Source: Burkholderiaceae bacterium 16 (lineage in GTDB: Bacteria; Pseudomonadota; Gammaproteobacteria; Burkholderiales; Burkholderiaceae). From it: 64,000 bases of DNA. Made by a program: the position numbers and the translations under genes. The stretch spans positions 1 to 64,000 of the forward strand of contig JYOD01000004.1 of NCBI GenBank assembly GCA_000955785.1, read 5' to 3'. The notes beneath the pieces were generated by a model. It ran no database searches and was not told where the DNA came from. It saw nothing but the letters and a program-made list of their open reading frames with translations. Of the stretch, positions 1 through 8,784 are shown one piece after another. How positions within the stretch are numbered: position 1 is the stretch's first letter; each line of letters starts with the position of its first letter.

Positions 1-1059
1 GCGGCCGACCACTTCGCCGCCCCTGACGGCAATCTCCGATGCGTTCGCCGCCAGGCTGCTGGCCTGCCGCGCGTTGTCCGCGTTCTGGCGCACCGTGCTG
101 GTCAGCTCTTCCATGCTCGATGCGGTTTCTTCCAGCGACGCGGCCTGCTGCTCGGTACGTTGCGACAAGTCGCTGTTGCCCGCGGCCACCTGGCGAGTAG
201 CCGTGGAAATGCTCGACATGCCGTCCTGGATCTCGCCAACCACCGACAGCAAGCTGCGCTGCATGGTGCGCATGGCGCGCGCCAGCGCACCGACCTCATC
301 GCTCGCGCGGTAGTCCAGACGCGTGGTGAGGTCGCCGGCACCCATGCGCAGCGCGAAATCGAGCATGTCCTGCACCGGCCGGTTCACGCGCGCCAGGAGC
401 ATGGTGCCGGCGACGAACGAGGACACCAAAGCCAGCGCGAAGCCACCCCACAGCCAGGGCCGCAGCGAACCCGCGGCCTCGCCGCCTGCCAGCGCTTCAA
501 AAACGGCCAAGGCAGCCAGGAACCACACCAGGCCCGCCACTTGCGACATCAGGATGCGCCGCTTCAACGTGGTCGTGGCCAGGCGCCCCGGCAATCCCGC
601 CAGGCCGCGCCGTACCACAGAGCCATCGTGCACTGCGAGTCCATGGCCCTTGCCTTCGCGCAAGCGCGCATATGCCGCGCTGGCCGCCTCCACCTGCTCT
701 CGCTGCGGCATCGAGCGCACGGAGGTGTAGCCCACCAGCTGGCCGTCGACGACCGTAGGCGTCACCGTGGCGGTGACCCAATAGAAGTCCCCGTTCTTGC
801 GCCTGTTCTTGACGATACCGACCCACGAGCGGCCAGCCTGGATCGTCTTCCACAGATCCGCGAACGCTTCCGGCGGCATATCCGGATGGCGCACCAGGTT
901 GTGCGCGGCGCCGAGCAATTCCTCTGCGTCAAAGCCGCTAGTCTCGATAAAGGCGCGATTGGCAAACGTAATGCGCCCTTTGAGGTCAGTCCGGGAAATC
1001 AGGTAATCGTCTGCGGAGAGCTTGTGCTCTCGGGAGGTAACGGGTTGGTTATTTCGCAT
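1..1059 (-). CDS. Aer-like methyl-accepting chemotaxis protein with N-terminal PAS domain (3' part missing)
   Basis: Chemoreceptor that probably senses redox or energy state through a cytoplasmic PAS domain and signals to CheA/CheW. 353 codons are visible and the reading frame runs off the left edge. Residues about 8-120 form a PAS domain (DYLISRTDLKG, then FYWVTATVTP), followed by a hydrophobic segment around 165-205, a HAMP-like region and the start of the methyl-accepting coiled coil (SLEETASSMEELTSTVRQNADNA type). The missing end would hold the signalling tip. ATG at 1057-1059 is chosen because MRNNQPVTSREHKLS leads straight into the PAS domain. It lies 45 bp downstream of cheW on the same strand, so the two are probably cotranscribed. 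The absence of a periplasmic sensor loop makes an Aer-type role likely; the ligand (FAD or other) cannot be read. Confidence 0.9.
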   Translation of the reverse strand, partial: MRNNQPVTSREHKLSADDYLISRTDLKGRITFANRAFIETSGFDAEELLGAAHNLVRHPDMPPEAFADLWKTIQAGRSWVGIVKNRRKNGDFYWVTATVTPTVVDGQLVGYTSVRSMPQREQVEAASAAYARLREGKGHGLAVHDGSVVRRGLAGLPGRLATTTLKRRILMSQVAGLVWFLAALAVFEALAGGEAAGSLRPWLWGGFALALVSSFVAGTMLLARVNRPVQDMLDFALRMGAGDLTTRLDYRASDEVGALARAMRTMQRSLLSVVGEIQDGMSSISTATRQVAAGNSDLSQRTEQQAASLEETASSMEELTSTVRQNADNARQASSLAANASEIAVRGGEVVGR

Positions 1060-1104
1060 GGATGGAGGACTGCGTGGATCGGGCTCTGTCTGATTGCAGC
1101 CGTT

Positions 1105-1602
1105 TCATGCGGCCGCGGCTGCCTCAAGCGCTGCGAGCTCTTCGGTGTCTAGCAGTTTCTCGATATTGACGAGGATCAGCATGCGGTCTTCGACCGAGCC
1201 GATGCCGCGGATGTATTCGGTGTCCCCGGACAGCTGGGGTGCCTGACGGATCTGGCCCGGCGCCAGCGTCAGCACGTCGGACACGCCGTCGACCACGATG
1301 CCGGTGATACGCTCGTGCAGGTCGACGATGATCACCACGGTGTACTGGTCATAGTTGACCTTGTCCTGGCGAAACTTGATGCGCAGGTCGATGATCGGCA
1401 CGATGATGCCGCGCAGGTTGACCACGCCTTTGAGGTAGGCCGGTGCATTGGCGATCTGCGTGACATTCTCATAGCCACGGATCTCCTGCACCTTGAGGAT
1501 GTCGACGCCGTACTCCTCGCCGCCCAGCCTGAACGCGAGGAATTCCTCGCCCGCGCCCTCTGTCTTGTTCCCGGTTTTCATTTTCCTGGCTCCCGCTGCC
1601 AT
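1105..1602 (-). CDS. cheW: Chemotaxis adaptor protein CheW
   Basis: Couples chemoreceptors to the CheA kinase at the receptor array. The 165-residue product has the usual CheW length and fold signature: [38 protein letters not shown], then [15 protein letters not shown]. The annotated ATG at 1602 gives an eight-residue leader; an internal ATG (MKTGNKTEG, position 1581) is an alternative start. It sits between a CheY-like receiver gene (148 bp upstream) and a chemoreceptor gene (45 bp downstream), all on the minus strand. A FliA-type promoter candidate lies about 100 bp upstream. No cheA is present in the window, so this looks like an auxiliary chemotaxis locus or the edge of a larger one. Confidence 0.95.
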   Translation of the reverse strand: MAAGARKMKTGNKTEGAGEEFLAFRLGGEEYGVDILKVQEIRGYENVTQIANAPAYLKGVVNLRGIIVPIIDLRIKFRQDKVNYDQYTVVIIVDLHERITGIVVDGVSDVLTLAPGQIRQAPQLSGDTEYIRGIGSVEDRMLILVNIEKLLDTEELAALEAAAAA

Positions 1603-1703
1603 GACCGGCCATCGCGCGCAGCCAAAGCCACGGCCGGCCGGCCCGAAAACGGGCAGCCTTGCCGAGACCCGGCCTGCGCCAAGGCACGAATATCGTTTAC
1701 CTC

Positions 1704-1730
1704 TTAACGGCAGTACGCCGCGTGCCTGAA
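1704..1730 (-). promoter_or_regulatory. Candidate sigma-28 (FliA) promoter upstream of cheW
   Basis: On the minus strand TTCA (1727-1730) is followed by 15 bases and then GCCGTTAA (1704-1711). This resembles the FliA consensus TAAA-N15-GCCGATAA. It lies 101 bp upstream of the cheW start and could drive cheW plus the downstream receptor gene. Read by eye only. Confidence 0.4.
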
Positions 1731-1750
1731 GGGAAACATTGGCATGGCAT

Positions 1751-2134
1751 TTACCCTACCTTCGAGGGGTCCATCAGCGCGCCGACGGCTTCCATCAGCT
1801 GATCGGGATCGAACGGCTTGGCGAGGAAGCCGGAGGCGCCGGCATCGCGGGCCTGCTCACGCACCTGGCCGTCGGCCTCGGTGGTCAGCATCAGCATCGG
1901 GATTGCCGCATAGGCCGGAGTCTTGCGCAGCGTGCGGATCAGGGTCAGGCCGTCCGTGCCGGGCATGACCTGGTCGGTCACCAGCATGCCGAACGACGTA
2001 TCCATGGCCAGCGCCAGGGCCTCGTCGCCATCAGCGGCCTCGGATACGGTGTAACCTCCGGCGCGCAGGCAGGCGCCGATCATGCGGCGCAAGGAGGGAG
2101 AATCGTCGACGACTAGAATATGAGGCAAAGACAT
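1751..2134 (-). CDS. CheY-like single-domain response regulator
   Basis: A 127-residue receiver domain without an output domain, as in CheY. The acidic pair is D10-D11, the phospho-acceptor D54 ([10 protein letters not shown]), the conserved Thr T84/T85 (MLTTEA), and Lys K106 (AKPF). ATG at 2134 ([13 protein letters not shown]) is chosen because the receiver fold begins there; an upstream in-frame ATG at 2260 would add 42 unrelated residues. Its neighbours are cheW and chemoreceptors, so it probably acts in motility or in a related two-component relay. It may be a CheY homologue that talks to something other than FliM; the sequence does not decide this. Confidence 0.9.
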   Translation of the reverse strand: MSLPHILVVDDSPSLRRMIGACLRAGGYTVSEAADGDEALALAMDTSFGMLVTDQVMPGTDGLTLIRTLRKTPAYAAIPMLMLTTEADGQVREQARDAGASGFLAKPFDPDQLMEAVGALMDPSKVG

Positions 2135-2530
2135 AACGGCTCCGTTGACAGCACGATGGTGAGTCCACAAGCCCAGGTCCTGGCCCGGTGGACCGATTTT
2201 CGTTCTCGCCTGGGACGGCGGCGGCGGGCAAACCCGAGCGATTTCCCTGTGCGTTCCCATGCCAGGGACAGCGCGGATGCAAGCTGCTGCGGCACTCGCG
2301 CAGCGCGGTGCGAACCGCGCCCCTGCGGGGAATATCGGCAGCGTTGGCCGAAACCGTAGTACGGTTGCGCTGATAAGTGCAGATTTGTTACCCCCCGGTT
2401 ATGGGGTGCATCCGCTCGCCGAGGGTCGGCATACTACGGCCGCCGCGCAAAACGTCCGACTCCCATTGCTGGCCGTGGACGGCTTGCGCTACCCGGGGCA
2501 GTGGCACTGCAACACTATCGGAACGTCAAC
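2135..2530. other. 396-bp intergenic region between divergent cheY-like gene and unknown gene
   Basis: No convincing ORF. It holds a small hairpin (GCGCGGT at 2303-2309, loop GCGA, ACCGCGC at 2314-2320) and, on the minus strand, GCCGATAT (2332-2339), which fits a FliA -10 core but has a poor -35 (TACG). Promoters for both flanking genes must lie here. Confidence 0.5.
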
Positions 2531-3283
2531 ATGTCGAACTTGCCAGGCCCGCAGTGGAGCAAACGGGATGTGCCGGAATCGCGTCAAACCGACAAGCTCA
2601 CGGTGCTCATCCAAGGCGCGCCGGACGCATTGCTGGCGCCGCTGCCGGATTTCGGCGGACGGCTGCACTGGGTATCGCGGCGTCCGCGCCAGCCGGCCGA
2701 TGTGCAACTGGTCATCGTGGAGCGGCAGATCAGCGCAGCCATGGCACAACGCCTGCGCGCGCTGCGGCACCCCGATCGCCTCGTTGTCACCCTGCTCGTC
2801 GATGGCCCGGCGTATGCCACCACGGGCTGCGGGCCCATCGTGCCGACCACCGCCGAGGGACTGCCACGCACCCTCGAATTGCTTTCCTCGGTATTGTTCG
2901 CGCCGGTGCTGGGGGACGGGCCCATGCCCCTGACATGGCGGGATGTACAGGCGGTGGCCAGCCGCGATGCAATCGGCCTGGCATTGCACGTGGAAACCAC
3001 CAGCGAGGCCAGCATGGCGGATGAGCTGCTGATGCAGCTGGCGCGCTTCCATGGACGTACCCGCATCGAACCCGAGGCGCTGCTGGCCAGTATTTACCTG
3101 CCGCGGGGGTTGCCTTCGCTGGTGAATTGCAGCCAGCAGTTGCGCAGGCTGGGGGCGCTGACGGGGCATTATTGCGAGACCCGGTTTGCGTTGCTGGTGC
3201 CGGAAAGCGGGCAATTTACCCGCCTGCTGGCGCTGTTTCCGTCTGCCGGGGCGCTGCCTGACCCTTATACGCCCAGGCGGTGA
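2531..3283 (+). CDS. Unrecognised 250-residue protein inside the chemotaxis block
   Basis: I do not recognise a family. From ATG 2531 (GGAA about 7 bases upstream) the product is 250 residues, begins MSNLPGPQWSKRD and has no signal peptide or transmembrane helix. The middle is alpha/beta-like (VQLVIVERQI, DRLVVTLLVDGPAY, then a glycine-rich GCGPIVPTTAEGL). The C-terminal half (MADELLMQLARFHGR, LLASIYLPRG, ARFALLVPESG-like strands) could be a second small domain. Codon use looks like that of its neighbours. It is divergent from the cheY-like gene and convergent with the EAL gene, 48 bp away. A role in signalling is suggested only by position. Confidence 0.75.
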   Translation: MSNLPGPQWSKRDVPESRQTDKLTVLIQGAPDALLAPLPDFGGRLHWVSRRPRQPADVQLVIVERQISAAMAQRLRALRHPDRLVVTLLVDGPAYATTGCGPIVPTTAEGLPRTLELLSSVLFAPVLGDGPMPLTWRDVQAVASRDAIGLALHVETTSEASMADELLMQLARFHGRTRIEPEALLASIYLPRGLPSLVNCSQQLRRLGALTGHYCETRFALLVPESGQFTRLLALFPSAGALPDPYTPRR

Positions 3284-3331
3284 ATGGGTGAGTGCCGGAT
3301 GTCGCTGGATTTCTGAGCGGCATCTCACGCC

Positions 3332-5281
3332 TCAATCCCCCGAGACCAACTCCGCAAATGCCCCCGGATCCAAGGGATGCGACAACAAATACCCCTGCAC
3401 CTCATCGCAGTCCATCGCCGCCAGAATATCCAGCTGCGAATTCGACTCCACCCCTTCCGCCACCACCCGCATCCGTAGCTCATGCGCCAGCGCCACCATC
3501 GACCCGACGATGGCCCGGCCTTGCGGGTCGGCATCCAGCCCGCCAATCAAAGTACGGTCGATCTTCAGTGTCCCGACGCGCAACCGTTTCAGATACCCCA
3601 GGCTGGAATAGCCGCTGCCGAAATCGTCCAGCGCGACATGGATGCCAAGCGCCTGCAGCTCGGCCAGCGTCTCCAGCGACTGCGCGATGTCCTTCATCGC
3701 CGCGGTTTCGGTGATCTCGAGCGTGACGGCCGACGGCGGAATGTCGTGCTGATGGATCTGCTCGAGCAGGTATTGCGGGAAATCGCGGCTGGCAAAGCGC
3801 AGTCCGGAGACATTGATGGCCACCGGCACCACCGGGATGCCCTCGTCCTGCCACTGCCGGATCTGCCGGCACACCGTGGCGATCACCCAGTCGTCCAGCT
3901 TGTCGATCTGGCCCGACTGCTCCGCCACCGTGATGAACTCGGCGGGATTGACCTGCCCCAGCGTCGGATGGCGCCAGCGGCACAGCGCCTCGGCGCCGAT
4001 CACGGTGCGCTGGCGCACGTCGAACTTCGGCTGGTACTGCAGCGCGAGACCGTCGTCCTGGATGGCCAGCCAGAGGTCGCGACGGATGACCCGCATGCGC
4101 CGCGCGCGCTCGCCGGCGGCGGAATTGAACACGCGCACCTGGTTGGAGCCGCTCTCGCGCGCTTCGCTCAGGCTCACGCGTGCCGCCTGCATCAGGGCTT
4201 CCGACGTTTGCGCGTCGCGCGGGTAGATGGCGATGCCGATATTCACGCCGATCTGCATCTGCAGGCCGCGCGTGGACACGAACTCCGCGAGCGAGCTCAG
4301 CAACCGCGTGCCCAGTTCATTGGCGCGGTTGTGCTGGATCATCTCGGGCACGCCGACCGCGAACTCGTCGCGCGCCAGGCGCGCCAGGAAATCGTGCGGC
4401 TCCAGCGCTGCCTGCGCCAGCGCCCCGGCATCCTGCGCCAGGATATCGTCCGCGCGCACCTCGAAGACTTCGTCGACCTCGCGAAAGTCGGCGATATGCA
4501 CCAACAGCACGGCACAGCCGGTCTCCGCCAGGCGTGCCTGCGCGATCGACTGATCGAGCCAGCGCGCAAAGGCGGTGCGGTCGGGAAGATCGGTGCTGAC
4601 GCTGTACTCCCCGACCGTGCCGTGTCCACGCGCCGTCGCGCGCACGGTCAGGCGGCCCGGGATACGGCCGCGCCGCCGTACCGGCAGGGTGGTTCCCCCG
4701 CCTGTGGCGGGCGGCTGGTTATCGAAAATGTCGTCCAGCGCATTGGTGTCCGGGATGGCGAAGCCGGGCGGGTTGGCCAGTTGCCATGCGCGCAGATTGG
4801 CGCGGCGTAGGCCGAAGTATCCGAGCGCCACCAGGAGAAGCGCGGCCACCGCCAGCCAGGCCGGCTGCATGAAGTTGCCGGGTTCCACGCATAGCGCGGA
4901 CGGGCGCTGCGCGTTGCCGCACAGGGCGCTCAGGCGCGCGCCGGCGGCCACCACCACCCCGGCGCCGGCCAGCGTCACCGCCAGCGCGGTACCGCGCAAC
5001 AGGGGTATGTGCCGGCGCAGCCAGGGGATGGCAAGCGTGAGCCCGGCAGTCATGGCGAGCACGGCCGCGGCCTGCGACACCTCGCGCGTGCCCCGCAGGC
5101 TGCCGGAACCCAGCGCGACCCACAATGGCAGGCCGACGGACGCGGGTGAAAACAGCAAGACCGCCCATTGCAGCGCCCGGCTGGGTCTGCCCGCCGGCTC
5201 CCGGTCCGGCTTGGCTGCGCGTATACCCAACCCGACCGCGAGGCCGGAGAAGGCAGCGAGCAGCAGAAGGCTAGCACTCAT
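3332..5281 (-). CDS. Membrane-bound GGDEF-EAL protein, degenerate GGDEF, probable c-di-GMP phosphodiesterase
   Basis: The 649-residue product has about five hydrophobic segments in residues 1-165, a linker, a GGDEF domain and an EAL domain. The GGDEF signature is ARDEF at 303-307 (second Gly of the motif is Arg), so cyclase activity is unlikely. The EAL domain keeps the expected residues: E431-A432-L433, N490, E522 in EITE, D552-D553 (DDFGSGYSSL), K573, E609 (VAEGVES) and Q629. It should therefore hydrolyse cyclic di-GMP to pGpG, with the N-terminal domain sensing an unknown signal. ATG 5281 is used because the first membrane helix begins there; ATG 5359 is possible. It lies 133 bp downstream of a chemoreceptor gene on the same strand. 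Confidence 0.88.
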   Translation of the reverse strand: MSASLLLLAAFSGLAVGLGIRAAKPDREPAGRPSRALQWAVLLFSPASVGLPLWVALGSGSLRGTREVSQAAAVLAMTAGLTLAIPWLRRHIPLLRGTALAVTLAGAGVVVAAGARLSALCGNAQRPSALCVEPGNFMQPAWLAVAALLLVALGYFGLRRANLRAWQLANPPGFAIPDTNALDDIFDNQPPATGGGTTLPVRRRGRIPGRLTVRATARGHGTVGEYSVSTDLPDRTAFARWLDQSIAQARLAETGCAVLLVHIADFREVDEVFEVRADDILAQDAGALAQAALEPHDFLARLARDEFAVGVPEMIQHNRANELGTRLLSSLAEFVSTRGLQMQIGVNIGIAIYPRDAQTSEALMQAARVSLSEARESGSNQVRVFNSAAGERARRMRVIRRDLWLAIQDDGLALQYQPKFDVRQRTVIGAEALCRWRHPTLGQVNPAEFITVAEQSGQIDKLDDWVIATVCRQIRQWQDEGIPVVPVAINVSGLRFASRDFPQYLLEQIHQHDIPPSAVTLEITETAAMKDIAQSLETLAELQALGIHVALDDFGSGYSSLGYLKRLRVGTLKIDRTLIGGLDADPQGRAIVGSMVALAHELRMRVVAEGVESNSQLDILAAMDCDEVQGYLLSHPLDPGAFAELVSGD

Positions 5282-5414
5282 GTCAGTAAGGAAGCTGCGC
5301 AAAAATTGGGGGGCGATGGCGCGACGATCCGAACGATGCGGGCGCAAGACCCGCATCATCGCATCACGCGCGCTTCCCCGGTGATGAAAACGGCGGCAAG
5401 TGGTACGCCATGGC

Positions 5415-7142
5415 TCAGAACGCGCTCCAGTCGTCGCCGCCGGTACCGGCTGCCGCCAGTGCGGGGGCCGCCGGAGGTGCGGGACGTGCCTTGCGCTGGA
5501 CCGGCGGGCGGGCTCGCGTCGGCATGGCCGCGACAGCCTTGGCCGTGGCGGCGACGCGCGTGACCGGGGCCGGCGTGGCCACGGCATGGCTGCCTGACAG
5601 CCGGAACACGGACACGACGCCGTTGAGCTTCTGCGCCTGCTCTTCCAGCGCGCCCGCGGCCGCCGCGGCTTCTTCCACCAGCGCGGCATTCTGCTGGGTG
5701 ACCTGGTCCATCTGCGTGACCGCCTGGTTGACCTGCTCGATGCCGCTGGTCTGCTCCTGGGTGGCCGCGCTGATCTCGTTCATGATGTCGGTGACGCGCT
5801 TGACCGCATTGACGATCTCGCCCATGGTCTGGCCAGCCTCGGCGACCAGCCTGGTGCCGCTTTCGACGCGCTGGCCGGATTCGCTGATAAGGGCCTCGAT
5901 TTCCTTGGCGGCGGCGGCGGAGCGTTGCGCCAGGGTGCGCACCTCGCCGGCAACCACCGCGAAGCCGCGGCCCTGCTCGCCCGCCCGGGCCGCCTCCACC
6001 GCGGCGTTCAGCGCGAGGATATTGGTCTGGAAGGCAATGCCCTCGATCACGCCGATGATTTCCACTACCTTGCGCGACGAGCCATTGATCTCGTTCATGG
6101 TGTCGACCACACGGCCTACCACGTCGCCGCCCTTGAGCGCGATCTCCGAGGCATCGCTGGCCAGCACGCCGGCCTGGCGCGCGTTATCGGAATTCTGGCG
6201 CACTGCCGACGTCAGTTCTTCCATGCTGGCCGCGGTCTGCTCCAGCGAGGAGGCTTGCTCTTCGGTACGTTGCGACAGATCGAGGTTGCCGGTGGCAATC
6301 TGTTGCGTGGCCGAGGCGATCGAGTCAGTACCGCCGCGCACCTGGGCAACGATATTCGACAAGCTTTCCTGCATGGCCACCAGCGCCTGCATCATGCGTC
6401 CCACCTCGTTGCGCGACACATTGGTAATGCGCGAGGTCAGGTCGCCGGCGGCGATACGCTCGAACACCCCCAGGGCTTCCCCCACCGGCCGCACGATCGC
6501 CCGGTGCAGCGTCACGGAACAGAGCACGGCGACCAGCAAGCCAAGGGCGATCAGCGCGAAGCACAGCACGCGCACCTGCTGGAAGCGGGCTTGCGACGCG
6601 ATGTAGTTGGCTTCGCCGGTACGGAGTTGGAAAGCCTGGAGGGCTTCATAGGCGGTAGCCAGGCTGCGCTGCAATTCGGGCAGGGCCTTCTTGGCAATCG
6701 CAAGCGCCCCGTCCGCGTTGCTCTCGATCAGCGCTTTCTGCAAAGGCAGGATGCCCTTCTCCATGAATTCCTGGCGCTTGCGGGTAAATTCCGCGGCGAG
6801 CGCCTTTTCCTCGGCGTCCTGCGGCAGCGCCGTGTATCGCTTCCAGGCTGTCTCGGCGCTGTCGACGAACACCATGGAGCGGTCTACCGCCGCTTTGCCA
6901 TCGTCACCATCGCCAGGCATCACGCCGCGGTCCAGCGCCAGGCGCATGCGCGTCGTGCCGAGCATGGTTTCACTGAGCGCCTGCGCCGACGCAAGCTGAT
7001 TGCCATATGTTTCCTGGAGCGCGTCGTTGCTGTGCGACATGCCATAAAGGCCCGCACCGCCGACCAGAATCAGCAGAAGCGACAACATTGCCATTGCGCC
7101 GCGCAACAGGGTTTTGATCTGGATATTGTTATGGATAGACAT
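5415..7142 (-). CDS. Transmembrane methyl-accepting chemotaxis protein (Tar-like)
   Basis: A 575-residue chemoreceptor. TM1 spans about 11-34, a helical periplasmic sensor (four-helix-bundle type) about 35-187, and TM2 about 188-210; HAMP ([22 protein letters not shown]) and the methyl-accepting signalling domain follow. The hairpin tip reads [23 protein letters not shown], typical of MCPs. The product ends DDWSAF after a proline/alanine-rich linker, resembling the C-terminal aromatic pentapeptide that tethers CheR/CheB. ATG 7142 ([13 protein letters not shown]) fits the membrane anchor; the longer in-frame ORF upstream has no MCP features. The EAL gene follows, and a FliA-like promoter lies about 90-115 bp upstream. 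The ligand is unknown. Confidence 0.93.
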   Translation of the reverse strand: MSIHNNIQIKTLLRGAMAMLSLLLILVGGAGLYGMSHSNDALQETYGNQLASAQALSETMLGTTRMRLALDRGVMPGDGDDGKAAVDRSMVFVDSAETAWKRYTALPQDAEEKALAAEFTRKRQEFMEKGILPLQKALIESNADGALAIAKKALPELQRSLATAYEALQAFQLRTGEANYIASQARFQQVRVLCFALIALGLLVAVLCSVTLHRAIVRPVGEALGVFERIAAGDLTSRITNVSRNEVGRMMQALVAMQESLSNIVAQVRGGTDSIASATQQIATGNLDLSQRTEEQASSLEQTAASMEELTSAVRQNSDNARQAGVLASDASEIALKGGDVVGRVVDTMNEINGSSRKVVEIIGVIEGIAFQTNILALNAAVEAARAGEQGRGFAVVAGEVRTLAQRSAAAAKEIEALISESGQRVESGTRLVAEAGQTMGEIVNAVKRVTDIMNEISAATQEQTSGIEQVNQAVTQMDQVTQQNAALVEEAAAAAGALEEQAQKLNGVVSVFRLSGSHAVATPAPVTRVAATAKAVAAMPTRARPPVQRKARPAPPAAPALAAAGTGGDDWSAF

Positions 7143-7228
7143 GAAGCACCCGATACGGAAAGGAATGCACAGGACCTCCTCCGGCCCCGGCCCGGCGGAT
7201 CGACACCCCAGCGACCCGCTCAGGGCAG

Positions 7229-7256
7229 ATAACGGCGGGGTCGCGCGATTCCTTGA
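7229..7256 (-). promoter_or_regulatory. Candidate sigma-28 (FliA) promoter upstream of chemoreceptor gene
   Basis: On the minus strand TCAA (7253-7256), 16 bases, then GCCGTTAT (7229-7236), close to TAAA-N15-GCCGATAA. It is 87 bp upstream of the receptor start codon. The same type of element precedes cheW. Confidence 0.4.
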
Positions 7257-7339
7257 GCGAGGTGCCGTGCCCGCCACGCCGGCAGCGCCCCCTCTTCTAC
7301 CCTGCGTCGCCAATTGCGCCAGTGCCCCCTGCGCTGCGC

Positions 7340-7945
7340 TCATTCGGAGGTCCCCGGCTCCACCTGGAAAGCCTCCCCGGTGGCAAAAAATGCGCCGCCG
7401 GCAAGGTAGTGCATCGAACGGCACTCCTGATCCGGAAAATGCCATCTGCCACTCGAAAAAGCGGCGGAATCTGCCCACGCAGCCACCACTTCGGCAATGA
7501 ACAGATCGTGGCGCGCGGCGTTGGCCGGCTCGGGGATTACCCGGCATTCCAGCCAGCCAAGGCAGCCGGCAACCAGCGGTGCGGCAATCTCTTTCGCCGC
7601 AAAGGTGGCCAGGCCCGTGGCGGCAAACTTATCCTGCTCGCGGCCGGAACGCGAGCCGGATTCCAGCGTGGCGGCGGCCTGTGCGCGGGCGGGGATGTTC
7701 AACGCGAACTCGCCGGACGCTTCGACCAGTTCGCGCGTGAGGGTGCGGGAATCGATCACGACCGCGACCTTGGGCGGCTGGAAATCCAGCGGCATCGCCC
7801 AGGACGCCGCCATGACATTACGCCGGCCAGCGTGGGCGCTGGTGACCAGCGTAACCGGCCCGTGATTCAGCAGGCGATAGGCTTTCGCCAGTTCGACCGG
7901 GACGAGTCTGCCCGCAGCGCCGGCGTTAATCGAATCGAAAGACAT
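7340..7945 (-). CDS. Flavin reductase-like (FMN-binding split barrel) protein
   Basis: The 201-residue product matches the flavin-reductase-like domain family, which binds FMN and often supplies reduced flavin to oxygenases or acts on small substrates. Visible features are the N-terminal strand GPVTLVTSA, the [20 protein letters not shown] segment typical of the FMN site, and [11 protein letters not shown] 7945 (MSFDSINAG) is preferred to the upstream in-frame ATG at 8062, whose 39 extra residues look non-coding. It stands alone, divergent from hns, with no obvious partner oxygenase beside it. The substrate is unknown. Confidence 0.85.
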   Translation of the reverse strand: MSFDSINAGAAGRLVPVELAKAYRLLNHGPVTLVTSAHAGRRNVMAASWAMPLDFQPPKVAVVIDSRTLTRELVEASGEFALNIPARAQAAATLESGSRSGREQDKFAATGLATFAAKEIAAPLVAGCLGWLECRVIPEPANAARHDLFIAEVVAAWADSAAFSSGRWHFPDQECRSMHYLAGGAFFATGEAFQVEPGTSE

Positions 7946-8294
7946 GTTTGAGGCGAAAGTAGGTTTGGTCGTTTTGCGACGGGATCGGAATTGTTGCAGC
8001 AAAATCACTTCCCGCTGCACGCCATTACGGCGATCAGGGTTATTACGCAGTCCGGATTGCAAAACGGCTGGATGGTGTCAGCACGCTGTTTTCTCGAACA
8101 TCCGAAAGCGGCCGCTCTGCCGGCAAATGCGTAACTGCCGCAGACCCGTGGCCTGCGCGGAAGTTCATTAATTAGATCATACCGCCGATTTATCAGAATT
8201 CTCTCCATCGCGGTTTAAAAGCGTTTGCAGGATCGCTTGGTGCCGTTATAATTCATCCGACTCATCATGCTCACCCAGTAAATCGAGGCTCGTA
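7946..8294. other. 349-bp AT-richer divergent intergenic region (flavin reductase / hns)
   Basis: No gene seen. The right part is clearly AT-richer than the surroundings (for example ATTAATTAGATCATA near 8167) and carries the hns promoter. H-NS proteins commonly bind such DNA, so autoregulation is plausible but not shown. Confidence 0.5.
8225..8252 (+). promoter_or_regulatory. Sigma-70 promoter of hns
   Basis: TTGCAG (8225-8230), a 16-base spacer and a perfect TATAAT (8247-8252), 43 bp before the hns start codon. Confidence 0.75.
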
Positions 8295-8600
8295 ATGGCG
8301 ACTTATCAGGAAATTGTTCAGAAAATCAGTGAACTGCAAAAGCAGGCCGAGGAAATCAAGGCTCGCGAGCAGGCTTCCGTCATCGCCGATATTCGCCAGA
8401 AAATCGACCAATATGGCCTGACCGCGGACGATCTGGGTTTCGGCACCAAGCCTGCCGCCGGCAAGAAGGCAACTCGCAAGGTACCGGTGCGCTATCGCGA
8501 CAGCGTGGGCAATACCTGGACCGGCCGCGGCAAGCGTCCGGGCTGGCTGACCCAGGCCCTGGCCGCCGGCAAGAATATCGATGACTTCCTGATTCGCTGA
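8295..8600 (+). CDS. hns: H-NS family nucleoid-associated DNA-binding protein
   Basis: A 101-residue histone-like protein that should bind AT-rich or curved DNA and silence genes. Residues about 1-45 are a charged helical oligomerisation region (YQEIVQKISELQKQAEEIKA). A lysine-rich linker (GKKATRKVP) follows, then the C-terminal DNA-binding domain YRDSVGNTWTGRGKRPGWL with the TWTGRGKRP loop typical of beta-proteobacterial H-NS. ATG 8295 follows CGAGG. It has its own strong promoter and a perfect downstream terminator, so it is monocistronic. It is one of several H-NS paralogues expected in Burkholderiaceae. Confidence 0.95.
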   Translation: MATYQEIVQKISELQKQAEEIKAREQASVIADIRQKIDQYGLTADDLGFGTKPAAGKKATRKVPVRYRDSVGNTWTGRGKRPGWLTQALAAGKNIDDFLIR

Positions 8601-8659
8601 AGCCGGGCGCCGGCAACGGGCATCGCGGCCGAGTCTGCCGCGCACCCGCTGCGCTCCTG

Positions 8660-8689
8660 AAAACGGCCGGGCACTTGCCCGGCCGTTTT
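8660..8689. terminator. Bidirectional intrinsic terminator between hns and galE
   Basis: Perfect 13-bp inverted repeat (8660-8672 with 8677-8689), loop ACTT. The arm begins AAAA and ends TTTT, so it can terminate from both sides; a further T-rich stretch follows on the plus strand. It separates convergent hns and galE. Confidence 0.88.
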
Positions 8690-8784
8690 CATTTTCACTG
8701 CCCGGTCCTGGCCGTATCCACAGAGCGTCCACAAAGCCGGGCACGCAGAAACGGGTACGCGCCCCGCCTGCCCGGCCACGCCAC

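Noticed and set aside
2332-2358. FliA promoter for the cheY-like gene
   Set aside because: The -10 core GCCGATAT is good, but the -35 at the right distance is TACG, too poor to list.
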